Shown: in pieces, positions 1 through 9,718 of the stretch
Layout of the letters: the number at the start of each line of letters is the position of its first letter
Numbering within the stretch: the stretch's first letter is position 1
Assembly (NCBI GenBank): GCA_017311185.1
Contig: JAESUZ010000127.1
Span: 930,001-994,000 of the forward strand
Length of the DNA: 64,000 nucleotides
DNA from: Proteles cristata cristata
Lineage: Eukaryota > Chordata > Mammalia > Carnivora > Hyaenidae
Reading direction: 5' to 3'
Program-made: the position numbers and the translations under genes
Notes under the pieces: generated by a model
The model's input: only the letters and a program-made list of their open reading frames with translations
Database searches by the model: none
What the model was told of the DNA's origin: nothing

Positions 1-59
1 AAGAGTCAAACGTGAAATCCTATTCAGTTCTTCGGATTCCTGAGGCAGGTTTAAAAAAA

Positions 60-286
60 AAAAAATCACCTCACAGGGATGCCTGGGTGGCTCAGGAGGT
101 CTGACTTTGGTTCAGGTCATGATTTAGTGGTTGGTGAGTCTGAGTTCTGTGTTGGACTCTGTGCTGACAGCTCAGAGCCTGGGACCTGTTTCGGATTCTG
201 TCTCCCTCTCTATCTGCTCTTCCTCTGCTTGTTCTCTCTCTCTCAATAATAATAAACTATGAAAATAATGAAAAAATCACCTCACA
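60..286 (+). mobile_element. CAN SINE (tRNA-Lys derived), full length with TSD
   Basis: Element body about 77-270: tRNA-like head (GCCTGGGTGGCTCAG), 'CTCTGTGCTGACAGCTCAGAGCCTGGGACC' type core seen in pieces, CT-rich tract, A-rich tail. A 16-bp direct repeat AAAAAATCACCTCACA flanks it at 60-75 and 271-286 and marks the insertion as target-primed retrotransposition. Older subgroup. Confidence 0.92.
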
Positions 287-554
287 TGATTACATTTCAC
301 AGAGATGAGTCTACTCATCTGTTCATTATAATTAATTCTATCATTTCTTCATTAAGCACCCATTAACTACAAAATCTGACTTTTCTGCAAAAAGGTCAAA
401 TCTTTCACTCACTTCATTTGTACTGTCACCACATGTCTGAGTGTAAGGTTGTGTTGCTGAGGGCTCAGACTGGAAAAGCTCAGGCACAAAGAAAACATGA
501 TTTCTTATGTATCCTTTTATAAAATTGATGTCACTGAACTATTAATAAAAGTTG

Positions 555-655
555 ATTATTATTATTATAATATTTGTATATTATATATTACATATAATAT
601 ATTATAATATATAATAACATATTATAATAGTATTAGTGTAATAATATTAATATTA
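555..655. repeat. AT-rich low-complexity block
   Basis: Nearly pure A/T, starting with ATT repeats and continuing as irregular TATA/ATAATA runs with many short self-complementary stretches. No coding or transposon content seen. Confidence 0.8.
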
Positions 656-1375
656 ACTTGAAAAACATATGTGCAGTTTATTTGTAATAATTTTAAAAAT
701 GATTTATGATTAAAAAACCTTCTAAACTCTCTTATAGAAAGAAGAAAACATTTGGATCAAAGAACCAGCAAAGGTATAATTCCTTGGATATGTGAATTGC
801 TATTTGTAAGCATGATCATATGTCACATAAATCTATTGGTTTGACATTCCTCATTCCACATTATTTGGAACTGAATTAGTATGCAGCATCTACATGACAA
901 AAATAAAAGCAACATACTAATGTTAATTAATCTGAATAATGATCTCGTGGATAAAATGGGTCATAAACATCATTTATGATTTAATTTTATATAAATCAAG
1001 ATGAACATCATGCATAAATGTTAGTTAAATGATGAAGAATAATATTGTCATGATTGCGATGAGTTTATTGTTGAACAGATGATGAGGAGGAGAAAGATGG
1101 GAGTAGTTAGTTCCTGTAGCTCAATAAAACATATGGAAATGAGTGCTTTCATTAATTATTGGAGAAAATGATGAAAAAAATGTTCTCCTTCCCCTTGGAA
1201 AAGATTATATCAAATACTTATTTTTGACAGGGCCAAATAATTACTGAAGTGTTTTACATCTGTAATATGGTCTGACGGTAAAGGATATTTCATCAAAATC
1301 AAAGTACCTATCTCCATCCTTCCCTATTTTATGTATTATGTATTTCATTTGCACTGACATTGTAAAAACTCAGAG
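656..1375. other. Unique AT-rich sequence, nothing recognised
   Basis: No repeat head or tail, long ORF or RNA-like structure recognised on either strand. Confidence 0.5.
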
Positions 1376-1566
1376 AAAAAGTCAAGTTACTGGGAACCTG
1401 AGTGGCTCAGTTGATTAAGCTTCTGGCCATGACCTCAATGTTTGTGAGTTGGAGCTCAACATCAAGCTCTCTCTCCCTCTCTCTCTGCCCTCCCTTGCTT
1501 GTGTTTGCTTGCTCTCTCTCTCTCTCTCTCAAAATAAATAAACATAAACTTAAAAAAGTCAATTTA
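1376..1566 (+). mobile_element. CAN SINE, shortened copy
   Basis: Body about 1392-1552. The tRNA-like head is present but the core ('CTCTGTGCTGACAGCTCAGAGCC') is missing: sequence passes from the B-box region straight into the CT-rich tract and AAATAAATAAA tail. A diverged direct repeat AAAAAGTCAAGTTA / AAAAAGTCAATTTA flanks it (1376-1389, 1553-1566). Confidence 0.88.
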
Positions 1567-1981
1567 AGATAATATGCATGCCTTTTATCCCTCTCAATGA
1601 CTAATAACTTTCCACTTGAATTATATCCCTTTTCATCCCCAAATCACATACTAGAGATTGAATATCTTATGACTGCTTACTCACTTAACTTCATCTTTGA
1701 ATTCACTTTACTTTCTCCCTAACCCCATACACAATCAAGTTAGCAATTAGTTATACAAAATATCCTTCAATTTAATTTATTTAAAAAATTAATTGAATAA
1801 TACATGTTTCCAGCACAATTCCTTTTATGTAAGGGTCTAAAGGAATAGTGCTTCCCTTCAAAGAATTGAGTGTGTAGTGGACCTACTTGAAGAAGCAAGG
1901 AGAATTAGCAAGATTTTAGGAGTGGTCCACAGAAGTGATGTGTGGAGTTTGTCTGGAAGAGTAAATTGTTTCTCTCTCTCT

Positions 1982-2179
1982 CTTTAAGTTTACTTATTTA
2001 TTTTTGAGAGAGAGAGAGGAATAGAGAGAGAGTGCGAGAGAGAGTCCCAAGCAGGCTCCACACTCTCAGTGCAGAGCCCGATGCCAGGATCGATCTCACA
2101 AAGAGTGAGTGAGATCGTGACCTGAGCCAAAGTCAAGAGTTGCATGCATGCTTAACCAACTGAGCCACCCAGATGCTCC
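1982..2179 (-). mobile_element. CAN SINE, minus strand
   Basis: Read on the minus strand it starts GAGCATCTGGGTGGCTCAG and ends in a CT-rich tract and AAATAAGTAAA tail. Diverged older subgroup. Left edge runs into a CT microsatellite. Confidence 0.9.
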
Positions 2180-4057
2180 AAATCATTTTTCTATGCAGGA
2201 AAGGAAACTGTTACAATGTAAGGAGGGGAACATGTATATAATTTAGAATTGTTAGAGTCTGAGTAAATACAAAAATTATAGAGAAATAAGAAATGAAGAG
2301 TATTAAGGGGTGGATGTAAAAGATAAAACTGGAGATAAGCATTAACATGCATTTTTTTCCTCTGAGCACATTGGTATGGTCAATTAAAAAAACTCTTTTA
2401 AGGAGCTAATTCTGCTAAAAACTTAATATACCGATTAAGAGTAGGCACAGGTAAGAAGCATATTAAAAAAAAATCTCCAAAAAGAGGCAGTGCCCAACAG
2501 CTTTACCATTTCTTATTGTATGTATTATCATAAATTAACTTTAACTGATATCTCTGCATTTCCTACCTTCTGTTTGCACATTATGTGGCTTATCATAAAA
2601 TAGTCTTATTTGTCCTTCTCACATTTTCCCTCTGCTGTCACATAGTACATTTTTTACCTATATTAAAGCAATCATCATTATTTTACTAAATTGCTTCCCT
2701 ATTTCTATTCATGTAATACATAAACTAAATTTGTAACAGTAGGTAACAACCAAAAAACAACTTAATTCTTGATTATTTATTCTATACAGACATTTGGAAT
2801 AGATTCACCAACCAGCCTTACAGACAAATTTAGTTACACATTATATATCATGTCTAACTTAATCCTACAGATGAAACATATTTTTTGAAACCATACGTAT
2901 TTTAAGTACTGTAAGCCTTTTAAGTAACATTGAAGATTAAAAGTTTATTTACTTAAAAGATGTCATTGGATGGTCTCTCCTAATGAAATTATTTCAACTC
3001 ACTTCTTAGCTGTTGTTGTCCTTTCTGGCACATCTATCTTTGTTTTACTTTGTTCGAGGATCGATCTATCTGGAAAACATCAGTGTGCATTCTTCATACA
3101 TATATAGTTTCACTTTCAACATAATTTGGGTTTAAAGGTGTTAAGTTAAGGGACAGAAATAAATTGAAAATCTGTCTCCCTTGCCTTTCTTTTCTCTGAA
3201 GAAATTGTCAAGAGAGGAAGGCATTCTATTTTCAGCATTATTCCTTAATTGACTTTGATAGTCTGTGTTCCCACATGCAAAACACAATTATAGTACTTAG
3301 AAACTACATTAGCACTAATCTCACTAATTTTATTAGAATTATTTTCATGCTTTTTGTTTAAATTGCAAATACAGAATTCATCAAAATACCATCTTCCTTG
3401 GGAAATAGCAAAGGCATGGCTTGTCTTGTGGCTATACTAACAATCACAAGGGTCATTTTAGGGAATGGCCCAATAATTAATGCTAGTAGGGTAAGAATAA
3501 CAGATTGTTCTATATTTATTTTGTAATAATCTAAAAATATAATCTTTCCTATGGTTCCTTGAGTGTCATTTTTATTACTATTTTCATTTTTAGAAATTAT
3601 TTTAGACTACAAGTAAGATCACTTATTTTTGAATACAGAACGGAACATGCTATTGACATTCTTATTTTTTATTGTATTCTAGTTTGGGGGAAAAAAACAG
3701 CCTTTCCTCATAAATACACTTACTACTCTTTCTATGGCTTTGAGAGTAGACATAAATCAAGAACACATAAAATGGAAGCTATTTTTATGGGTATAAAATC
3801 ACTATTCATTATATAATTTTATTGGGTCACAATATGTAAATATAATTCATGATACACAAAAGATTGCATAATTCTAACTTTGTTTCTGCTCTTATTTTCA
3901 ATCTGAAAATAACTATAAGCTAAGTAAAATGTCCTTCCTGGGTCTTTCAATTTCATGAAAGTAGTATGAATTTGCTACTTCTGTAAGCTGTTTAACGACA
4001 CAAGTTTATCAACTGCTAAGTATGCTGAGAGTACAAATAACGTCATGTTTTATTGTT
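2180..4057. other. Unique AT-rich sequence, nothing recognised
   Basis: An 1.9-kb stretch without a recognisable SINE, L1 or L2 copy. The short open frames, for example 3559-3816, have AT-biased composition and no recognisable domain. Confidence 0.45.
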
Positions 4058-4345
4058 TTAAATGAAATTTAGGTTAGCCTTCCCCATAATAACATTTGCC
4101 AGTGATCCTGATTCAATGTGTTTCCAGGTCGATCTTTCCTTCTTCCTAACAAAGAAAACTGTTTCCATGAAAAAATGCAGGAAATGTGCTTGGCCATTTC
4201 CTGTCTGCAAATTTCCAAAACCCGGAGGAACCCCTTGAAAGCACGTGGCTAGGCAGTGCTCCCACTTCTTCCTTTCCATGAGATGTTCATCCAGACTCCC
4301 CACTGCTATGGCTTCCATTGGGCTGCCGTCATCAGCATCCCCCAA
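4058..4345 (-). other. 95-codon open frame, unassigned
   Basis: Minus-strand ATG-to-stop frame in a locally less AT-rich patch (about 4060-4450). The predicted peptide begins MGDADDGSPMEAIAVGS and holds a basic stretch VRKKER; no signal peptide, membrane segment or known motif is visible. An AATAAA lies just 3' of the stop (about 4049-4054) and no splice context is evident. It may be chance, an ancient repeat or a retrocopy remnant; translation is not claimed. Confidence 0.15.
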
Positions 4346-4480
4346 AGCCTCTGATGAGAAACCACCTCACACGTTCACTTATCTGTATATGCTAAAGAGC
4401 ATGCGGCTTTGAACACCTTAGTCTCCTGGAATCCAACGTCACTTGGTCAGACCTGCTGCCTCATTTCCCATCTTTTGTTT

Positions 4481-4643
4481 TAAGCTTATTTATTTATTTT
4501 TATGTTTATTTTTGAGAAAGAGACAGAGCATGAGTGAGGGAGTTGTCGGCAGAGAGCCGGATGTGGGGCTCGAACTCAGGAACAGTGAGACCATAACCTG
4601 AACCAAAGTCGGTTGTTAACCAACTGAGCCACCCAGGCATCCC
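4481..4643 (-). mobile_element. CAN SINE, minus strand, internally shortened
   Basis: Minus-strand read has the head (GATGCCTGGGTGGCTCAG) and B-box-like GTTCGAGCCCC, then a deletion before the tail. It abuts the next SINE at 4645 in the same orientation, giving a tandem pair. Confidence 0.9.
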
Positions 4644-4644
4644 A

Positions 4645-4853
4645 ACTTTATGTACTTATTTTGAGAGAAAGAGAAAGAGAGAGAGCCCATGTGGGGAGGG
4701 GCAGGGGGAGAGGGAGAGAGAGACTCTCAAGGAGGCTTCAAGCTGTCAGCGCAGAGCCTGATATGGGGCTAGATCTCACGAACTGTGAGAATATGACCTG
4801 AGCTCATTTCAAGAATCTGAGACTCAACCACTGACCCACCCAGGAACCATCCC
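4645..4853 (-). mobile_element. CAN SINE, minus strand, tandem with the previous copy
   Basis: Minus-strand read: GGTTCCTGGGTGGGTCAG head, core with GAGCCT, long GA/CT-rich tract, A tail. Only about one base separates it from the copy at 4481-4643, so one probably inserted at the other's tail. Confidence 0.88.
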
Positions 4854-4996
4854 GCCCTCCAGTCTTTTAAACTTTAGACTTCAAATCCTCCTTCTTCTCT
4901 GTTTAGACAGTTCAAAATAATGTTTTCTTTGGCTTCTTTCAAATTATTAAGCAATATTTAGAGTTTGCATTTGGAATGTTCCTACTTTCCTCTTTT

Positions 4997-4998
<2 letters not shown>

Positions 4999-5045
<47 letters not shown>
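4999..5045. repeat. (CA)n microsatellite
   Basis: Uninterrupted CA dinucleotide run of about 22 units, likely length-polymorphic. Confidence 0.98.
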
Positions 5046-5046
<1 letters not shown>

Positions 5047-5325
5047 GTTAATCTACAGGAGTAAATTGAGGCTAAAGACAGTACTTGAGTACATCCTGGA
5101 GAGGAGATGTAAATGGCATTTGATTTCTCTTTCATTCAGGCTAATGAGTCTGTCTTTTGAAAACTGCCATATATTTTCTCAATAGGTTATTCAGCTACAT
5201 TGAACTTGCAAGACTACAGTCTTATTATATTTTATTCTAAAATTGTGTTTTTATGGACTTTGAGTAATATCAATCCTGAGTTTAAAAGAAATACTGCTTT
5301 ATGTAGTCACTCATAATCCAAATGT

Positions 5326-5430
5326 GAATATAGGTATATATAAATATATATGTGCATGTATATAAGCATAGATATGTGCAATGCATATATCTATATGTAT
5401 GAGTGTATATGCATATACATATTGTCTACA
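5326..5430. repeat. AT-rich TATA/TATG low-complexity block
   Basis: Irregular TATA, TATG and CATA repeats, a decayed (TA)n-type microsatellite. Confidence 0.75.
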
Positions 5431-5549
5431 TTTGTATTGCAGTAAAAAATAGTCTGTTATAATCTTTTGTTGCTGGTATGAGAACTGGGAGATAAGAACA
5501 ACCTGGAATATTACAATAGATTAAATCTTTTTTTTTTTTTGCTTTTTAG

Positions 5550-5700
5550 TCTCCTTTTTCCTTAAATCCTCACTACTTCTGCAAAATTGACTCTCCTAAA
5601 ATTACCACCTTATAGTTTCTACACCCTGTACAAAAATCTCTAATGGCTTTCCTTTGCTCAAAACAGAAGTCTTCAAAATTGTTTTAATTTTGTCTGAAAA
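5550..5700 (+). mobile_element. L2 LINE fragment (decayed)
   Basis: The order of L2 3'-half landmarks is visible but diverged: '...CTCTAATGGCTTTCCTTTGCTCAAA...AAGTCTTCAAAATT' resembles the 'CCAATGGCTTCCCATCTCACTC...AAAGTCCTTACAATG' stretch. Probably continued by 6260-6480. Confidence 0.45.
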
Positions 5701-5929
5701 TAACGATGACAAAAAATCAAATATGTCTATGACATTATAGTTAAGATTTATGTGGATGGTTGTATAATTCATGGCAATAGCGAATAATCAACTGATTTTT
5801 TTTCCCCACTATGTAAGTGTATCATTATGCTAGGGAAGGACTATGACTCACAAAGGGGCTAAATTGAAACTCATTCTAATTTATAATGAGTTGTAATTAA
5901 AATTATTGCAAATTACGTGTCTATATTAG

Positions 5930-6160
5930 AAATTAATTAGGGGCACCTGTGTGGCTCAGTTCAGCATCTGACTTTGGCTCAGGTCATGACCTTGTGGTCT
6001 GTGGGTTCAAGTCCCACATTGGACTCTGTGCTCACAGCTTAGAGCCTGGAGCCTGCTCCAGATTCTGTCTCCCTCTCTCTCTGCCCCTCCCCCATTTACA
6101 CTATGTCTTTCTCTCTCTCAAAAATAAATAACCATTAAAAATTTTTAAAAATGAATTAGT
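5930..6160 (+). mobile_element. CAN SINE, plus strand
   Basis: Body about 5940-6149, GGGGCACCTGTGTGGCTCAG head, TCAAGTCCCA B-box region, intact core and AAAAATAAATAACCATTAAAAA tail. Short direct repeat AATTAATTAG / AATGAATTAG at the ends. Confidence 0.93.
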
Positions 6161-6202
6161 AACACATTCTTTTCCAAACACTTTAATGGGTTACAACATC
6201 AC

Positions 6203-6220
6203 AAAAAAAAAAAAAAAAAA
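6203..6220. repeat. Poly(A) run
   Basis: Eighteen consecutive A with no recognisable element upstream; may be the tail of a lost or very old retroelement. Confidence 0.9.
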
Positions 6221-6259
6221 GGAATCATGACTTCAAAATAAATTTCACACTCAAATTTT

Positions 6260-6480
6260 CATTAAAGGTCCTGCACAAATCAATCCCTATTTACTTCTTT
6301 AGCCTTATTTTCTAATATCCCTATTCTATTATCATCTTTGAAACATATTTTATTCATTTTACCTGGAAAACGTTGTTTATAATGTTTCCCTTCTTCTTTT
6401 ATTTATACAAGTTCTATCTCCTTTTAATCATCCTTTATAGCAAATAGTTGTATTGCATCTGAGTTTATAATAATTTGAAC
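6260..6480 (+). mobile_element. L2 LINE fragment (decayed)
   Basis: AAGGTCCTGCACAAATCAATCCC followed by an ordered, diverged match to the downstream L2 segment; probably the same L2 as 5550-5700, split by later sequence including the SINE at 5940. Confidence 0.4.
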
Positions 6481-6572
6481 ACTTCTATGAAAGCAAGTAG
6501 GACTTACAATTCTGGCAATATATTTTATTGATTAATTTTATGTGCTACCACTAGACTTAAATACAGCATACA

Positions 6573-6670
6573 TATGTGTGTGTGTATTATAGATGCTATA
6601 TATTACATGTAGTACATTACATATATATTATATATACTGCACATATTCGTATATGAGCACACACACAGGT
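6573..6670. repeat. TG/TA low-complexity block
   Basis: ATATGTGTGTGTGTAT, then irregular ATATATTATATATA and CACACACA runs. Confidence 0.7.
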
Positions 6671-7277
6671 AGCATATATCTCCTTTGAACTCATAAAATA
6701 TGTATGTCTCTCAGTTGATGTGATCTTGTCTTTTATGAGACATGAAATTACCTCAATCCTTCTATAGAAAAATATCAAAACTAATATATCAATTCACAAG
6801 AACATACAATCTTAAGATTTTACACTGTTTCTTATTGCTTCCAAATTTCATACATACATTGCCTCTTACTGCCTGCATACAGCTCCTTTCTTCCCACTGT
6901 GCCATAATTGTGTGCCATGGCACACACATCACTGTTCTCCATTTCAGAGACAGAGAAGAAAATAAAATATTTTATGTGACCATTCTGTATATGCCAAACT
7001 TCAATAAATTTTGGAGAAAATGTGTGGTACAGGACTAAATGTAAAGCAAAGATACCTTGGATTTTAGTAACATGCAAACCTGTCTTTTGATATTCTTTAC
7101 ACCCTACCATCGGAAATGTCATGTTGATGCTTCCTCTTCCAGGGTCCAACCACTCACCTTACTGCCTATCCCTTTAACTCCTGTCTTTCTCTTCTCTTCC
7201 CCTTTTGCTTTTATTTCTAAATTTCTCTATATTCTGTAGAGTTTCTTTGCTATCTCTTTGTTTTTCTTTGTAAGGCT
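6671..7277. other. Unique sequence, nothing recognised
   Basis: Open frames on both strands (6742-7038 plus, 6832-7149 minus) overlap each other, which argues for chance openness rather than a gene. No domain recognised. Confidence 0.4.
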
Positions 7278-7626
7278 TGCTATGGACTGACTTGTGTCTC
7301 TGCACCTCCCCAAACTCATATGTTAATGTTCTAACTCCCAGTGTAACTGTATTTGAAGATCAGGCTTTTAGAATATTATCGGGATTAGGTAAATCATAAG
7401 GATGGAGTTCTTAGCTGATAGGATTGATAGCTTTATAAGAAAAAGACAAAGAGCTCTATCTCCCTCCATTTGTACACACTGAGGAATGGTCATGGGTGGA
7501 CACAGTGAGAAAGTTGGCCATAACTTTGATCTTGGACTTTCATCCTCCAGAACTGTGAGAAATAAATTTCTGTCATTTAAGCCACCTGTCTATGGTATTT
7601 TGTAATGTCAGCTAAACTACAGTATG
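7278..7626 (+). mobile_element. ERVL-MaLR solo LTR (MLT1-like)
   Basis: Starts GCTATGGACTGACTTGTGTC, continues with CAAACTCATATGTTAATG and ends with GATCTTGGACTTTCATCCTCCAGAACTGTGAGAAATAAATTTCTGTCATTTAAGCCACC-type sequence (seen in parts), the usual order of a mammalian MaLR LTR. No internal region is attached, so it is a solo LTR with no coding capacity. Confidence 0.65.
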
Positions 7627-8291
7627 ATAACCCCTATTTTGAAATCCCCATAATTCTATTTCTGTAAAACTTTTCATGTTATTTCTTAAATATGGATCAT
7701 TTTCTCCTAAAGAGTAAACTTTATACCAGATAGTAGTGAAAAAATGTTATTTCTGCACCTTGCTTCAATTAAATTCAGTCCATATGATGAAATTTGGCAT
7801 TTTTGTTTTCCGGTGATGCCTTCTAGAATGCCCTAGGCATCCTGGGAATGAATAAGATTGACAATAGATTAAAAATAGCCATGACTAGCTTATGTACAGC
7901 CTGTGGACTACTGTCAAAATTATAAAATTAAGTAGATTATAACTGATAAACCTAATTAATTCTTTGTCCACTTTGTATTAACTGCTTTCATCTGTAATTT
8001 TTCTATATCCATATATTTACCCTTATCATCAAGTGAAAGTCTTTTCCAAAAAAAAATAATAATAATAACATTTAAAGCACAGTGTTACCAGTCAACATGG
8101 CCTTTTAAGATAGTTGGTTTTAATATAGCTCTAAGTAAGTATGGACTAGAAATTTCTTTGACTGTAGCTTAATTTGTTGGCCAAGAATAAAACTCACTCA
8201 TTCCTCTTAAGCTATAAGTTACCAGTCCTGATAATTTTGGAAATATTTTTCTACCTTTTGTAGACAATCTAAACTAAGAGTAGGTTTATTT
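7627..8291. other. Unique sequence, nothing recognised
   Basis: AT-rich; includes a short A run followed by AAT repeats at about 8048-8066. No gene or repeat family recognised. Confidence 0.45.
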
Positions 8292-8473
8292 AAAAAGGAT
8301 AAGTTGGGACACCTTGGTGGCTTAGTCAGTTAAGCCATCAGCTCAGAGCCTCCTTGAGATTCTCTGTCTCCCTCTTTTTCAGCCCCTCCCTTGTATGTGG
8401 GTGCATGCTCTCCCTCTCTTTCAAAAATAAATAATTAAACATTTAAAAATATAAAAAAAAAAAAGTATAAGTT
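8292..8473 (+). mobile_element. CAN SINE with internal deletion
   Basis: Body 8306-8459. Sequence jumps from the A-box region (CAGTTAAGCC) directly to CAGCTCAGAGCC, losing the B-box segment, so it could not drive its own Pol III transcription. TSD AAAAAGGATAAGTT / AAAAAGTATAAGTT at 8292-8305 and 8460-8473, one mismatch. Confidence 0.92.
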
Positions 8474-8844
8474 ACTTGCGTCTTTCTAAATACACCTGAT
8501 AATATAGCTTAGTGATGCCAGTGTTGCTTTGAAACATTGTGTCCCTCAGCAAAACACCAACTTTGATTTCAATATGGCCAATTCAGTTCCATTCACTCTG
8601 ATGAGTTGAAAATATTCACCTTTTCTTTCATGTGAAGTTATTAAACATTTTCTTCTTACTAATGGAAAACTTTAAACTTTAAAATTTAAACTTTGTTTCA
8701 TGAAAAAAGATAAATGGTGTCACAGTTGTCTGGCTTTTAGCTTGAATTGAAAACAAACCTATGACACCAACAGCTTTTAATTTTCTTTTTCTTTTTATAA
8801 TCCTCTAAAAATTGTTATTGAATTAGGTCAGTAAATTGTTGATC

Positions 8845-9088
8845 AGAAAAAACATATACTGGGGCACCTGGGTGGCTTAGTCGGTTAAGCGTCCGACTTT
8901 CGCTTAGGTCATGATCTCGCGGTTCATGGGTTCGAGCCCCGCGTCCGGCTCTGTGCTGACTGCCGGCTCGGAGCCTGGAGCCTGCTTCAGATTCTTGTCT
9001 CTCTCTCTGACCCTCCCCTGCTCGCGCTGTCTCTCTCTCCTAGAAATAAATAAAACATTAAAAAAAAGAAAAAGAAAAAACATATACT
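8845..9088 (+). mobile_element. CAN SINE, young subgroup
   Basis: Body 8861-9072. Intact A box (GTGGCTTAGTCGG) and B box (GGGTTCGAGCCCC), 'CTTTCGCTTAGG', 3' junction CTCCTAGAAATAAATAAA. Perfect 16-bp TSD AGAAAAAACATATACT at 8845-8860 and 9073-9088, so a recent insertion. Confidence 0.96.
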
Positions 9089-9139
9089 TCAAGTAGTAGT
9101 ACAATGAAAGTTACTGTTCAAATCTATGTCTCAGTAAAC

Positions 9140-9172
9140 GTTCTAGATTTTTCTCAGGACTGAATGATATTC

Positions 9173-9214
<42 letters not shown>

Positions 9215-9261
9215 GTGTGTGCGTGTATAAAATACCACATCGCCTTTATTCTTTCACCTGT
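9140..9261 (-). mobile_element. L1 3' region, inverted 5' part of a twin-primed copy
   Basis: Reads as antisense L1 near the ORF2 end (GGACTGAATGATATTCCAGTGTG ... ACCACATC ... TTTATTCTTTCACCTGTC, in pieces). The sense-strand L1 continues at 9262, so this is the inverted segment. A (TG)n expansion sits inside it. Confidence 0.65.
9175..9227. repeat. (TG)n microsatellite
   Basis: TG run with two GC interruptions, apparently grown from the short TGTG tract in the antisense L1 sequence around it. Confidence 0.96.
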
Positions 9262-9718
9262 CATTTGCAACAACATGGATGGACTTTGAGCATGTTAAGC
9301 TAAGTGAGAAAGACAAGTACAATATGGTATCACTTATACGTGGAATCTAAAATACCCAAACTAGTAAAATCAGAGGATAAAATGGTGGTTACCAGGGAAT
9401 GGGGAAAGGGGAATAGGTTAGATGTTACCTAAGTGTACAAATTTGCAACAAGTGGTAGATAAACCTAGAGATCTAATGCACAGTAGAGTGATTAAACACA
9501 ACAATATTGTATTATAATCATCAAACTTGCTAAGAAACTAGCACATAATTATTCCAAACACTAAAATGAAATGATAATTAGGTAACATAATATAAAGTGC
9601 TAATTATCATCACCATGGCAATCATATGTATATTAAAATATGTGTACCAAATTAATGTTGTACACCTTAAATTTACACAATATTGCATGTCAAATATATT
9701 TCAGTAAAATATCATAAA
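9262..9718 (+). mobile_element. L1 3' end and 3' UTR (old carnivore/mammalian L1)
   Basis: TTTGCAACAACATGGATGGA, GTGAGAAAGACAAGTACAATATGG, TGGTGGTTACCAGGGAATGGGG and finally GTTGTACACCTTAAATTTACACAAT appear in the usual L1 order (each seen in part). 5'-truncated with no intact ORF. Confidence 0.8.

Noticed and set aside
555..655. AT-rich block as a replication origin or promoter
   Set aside because: Low complexity alone explains it; no associated motif or gene was found. The same holds for 52370-52510.
7278..7626. Possible endogenous retrovirus with genes
   Set aside because: Only an LTR-type sequence is present; no gag, pol or env-like frame adjoins it or the LTR-like blocks at 14.4, 34.4 and 47.9 kb.
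8904..9104. Open frames on both strands at 8.9 kb and similar ones at 5.9, 16.7, 20.6, 25.4, 44.5, 53.3, 57.5 and 62.6 kb
   Set aside because: They coincide with SINEs, and their low-complexity Ser/Leu or Arg/Glu stretches are the CT/GA tract translated.
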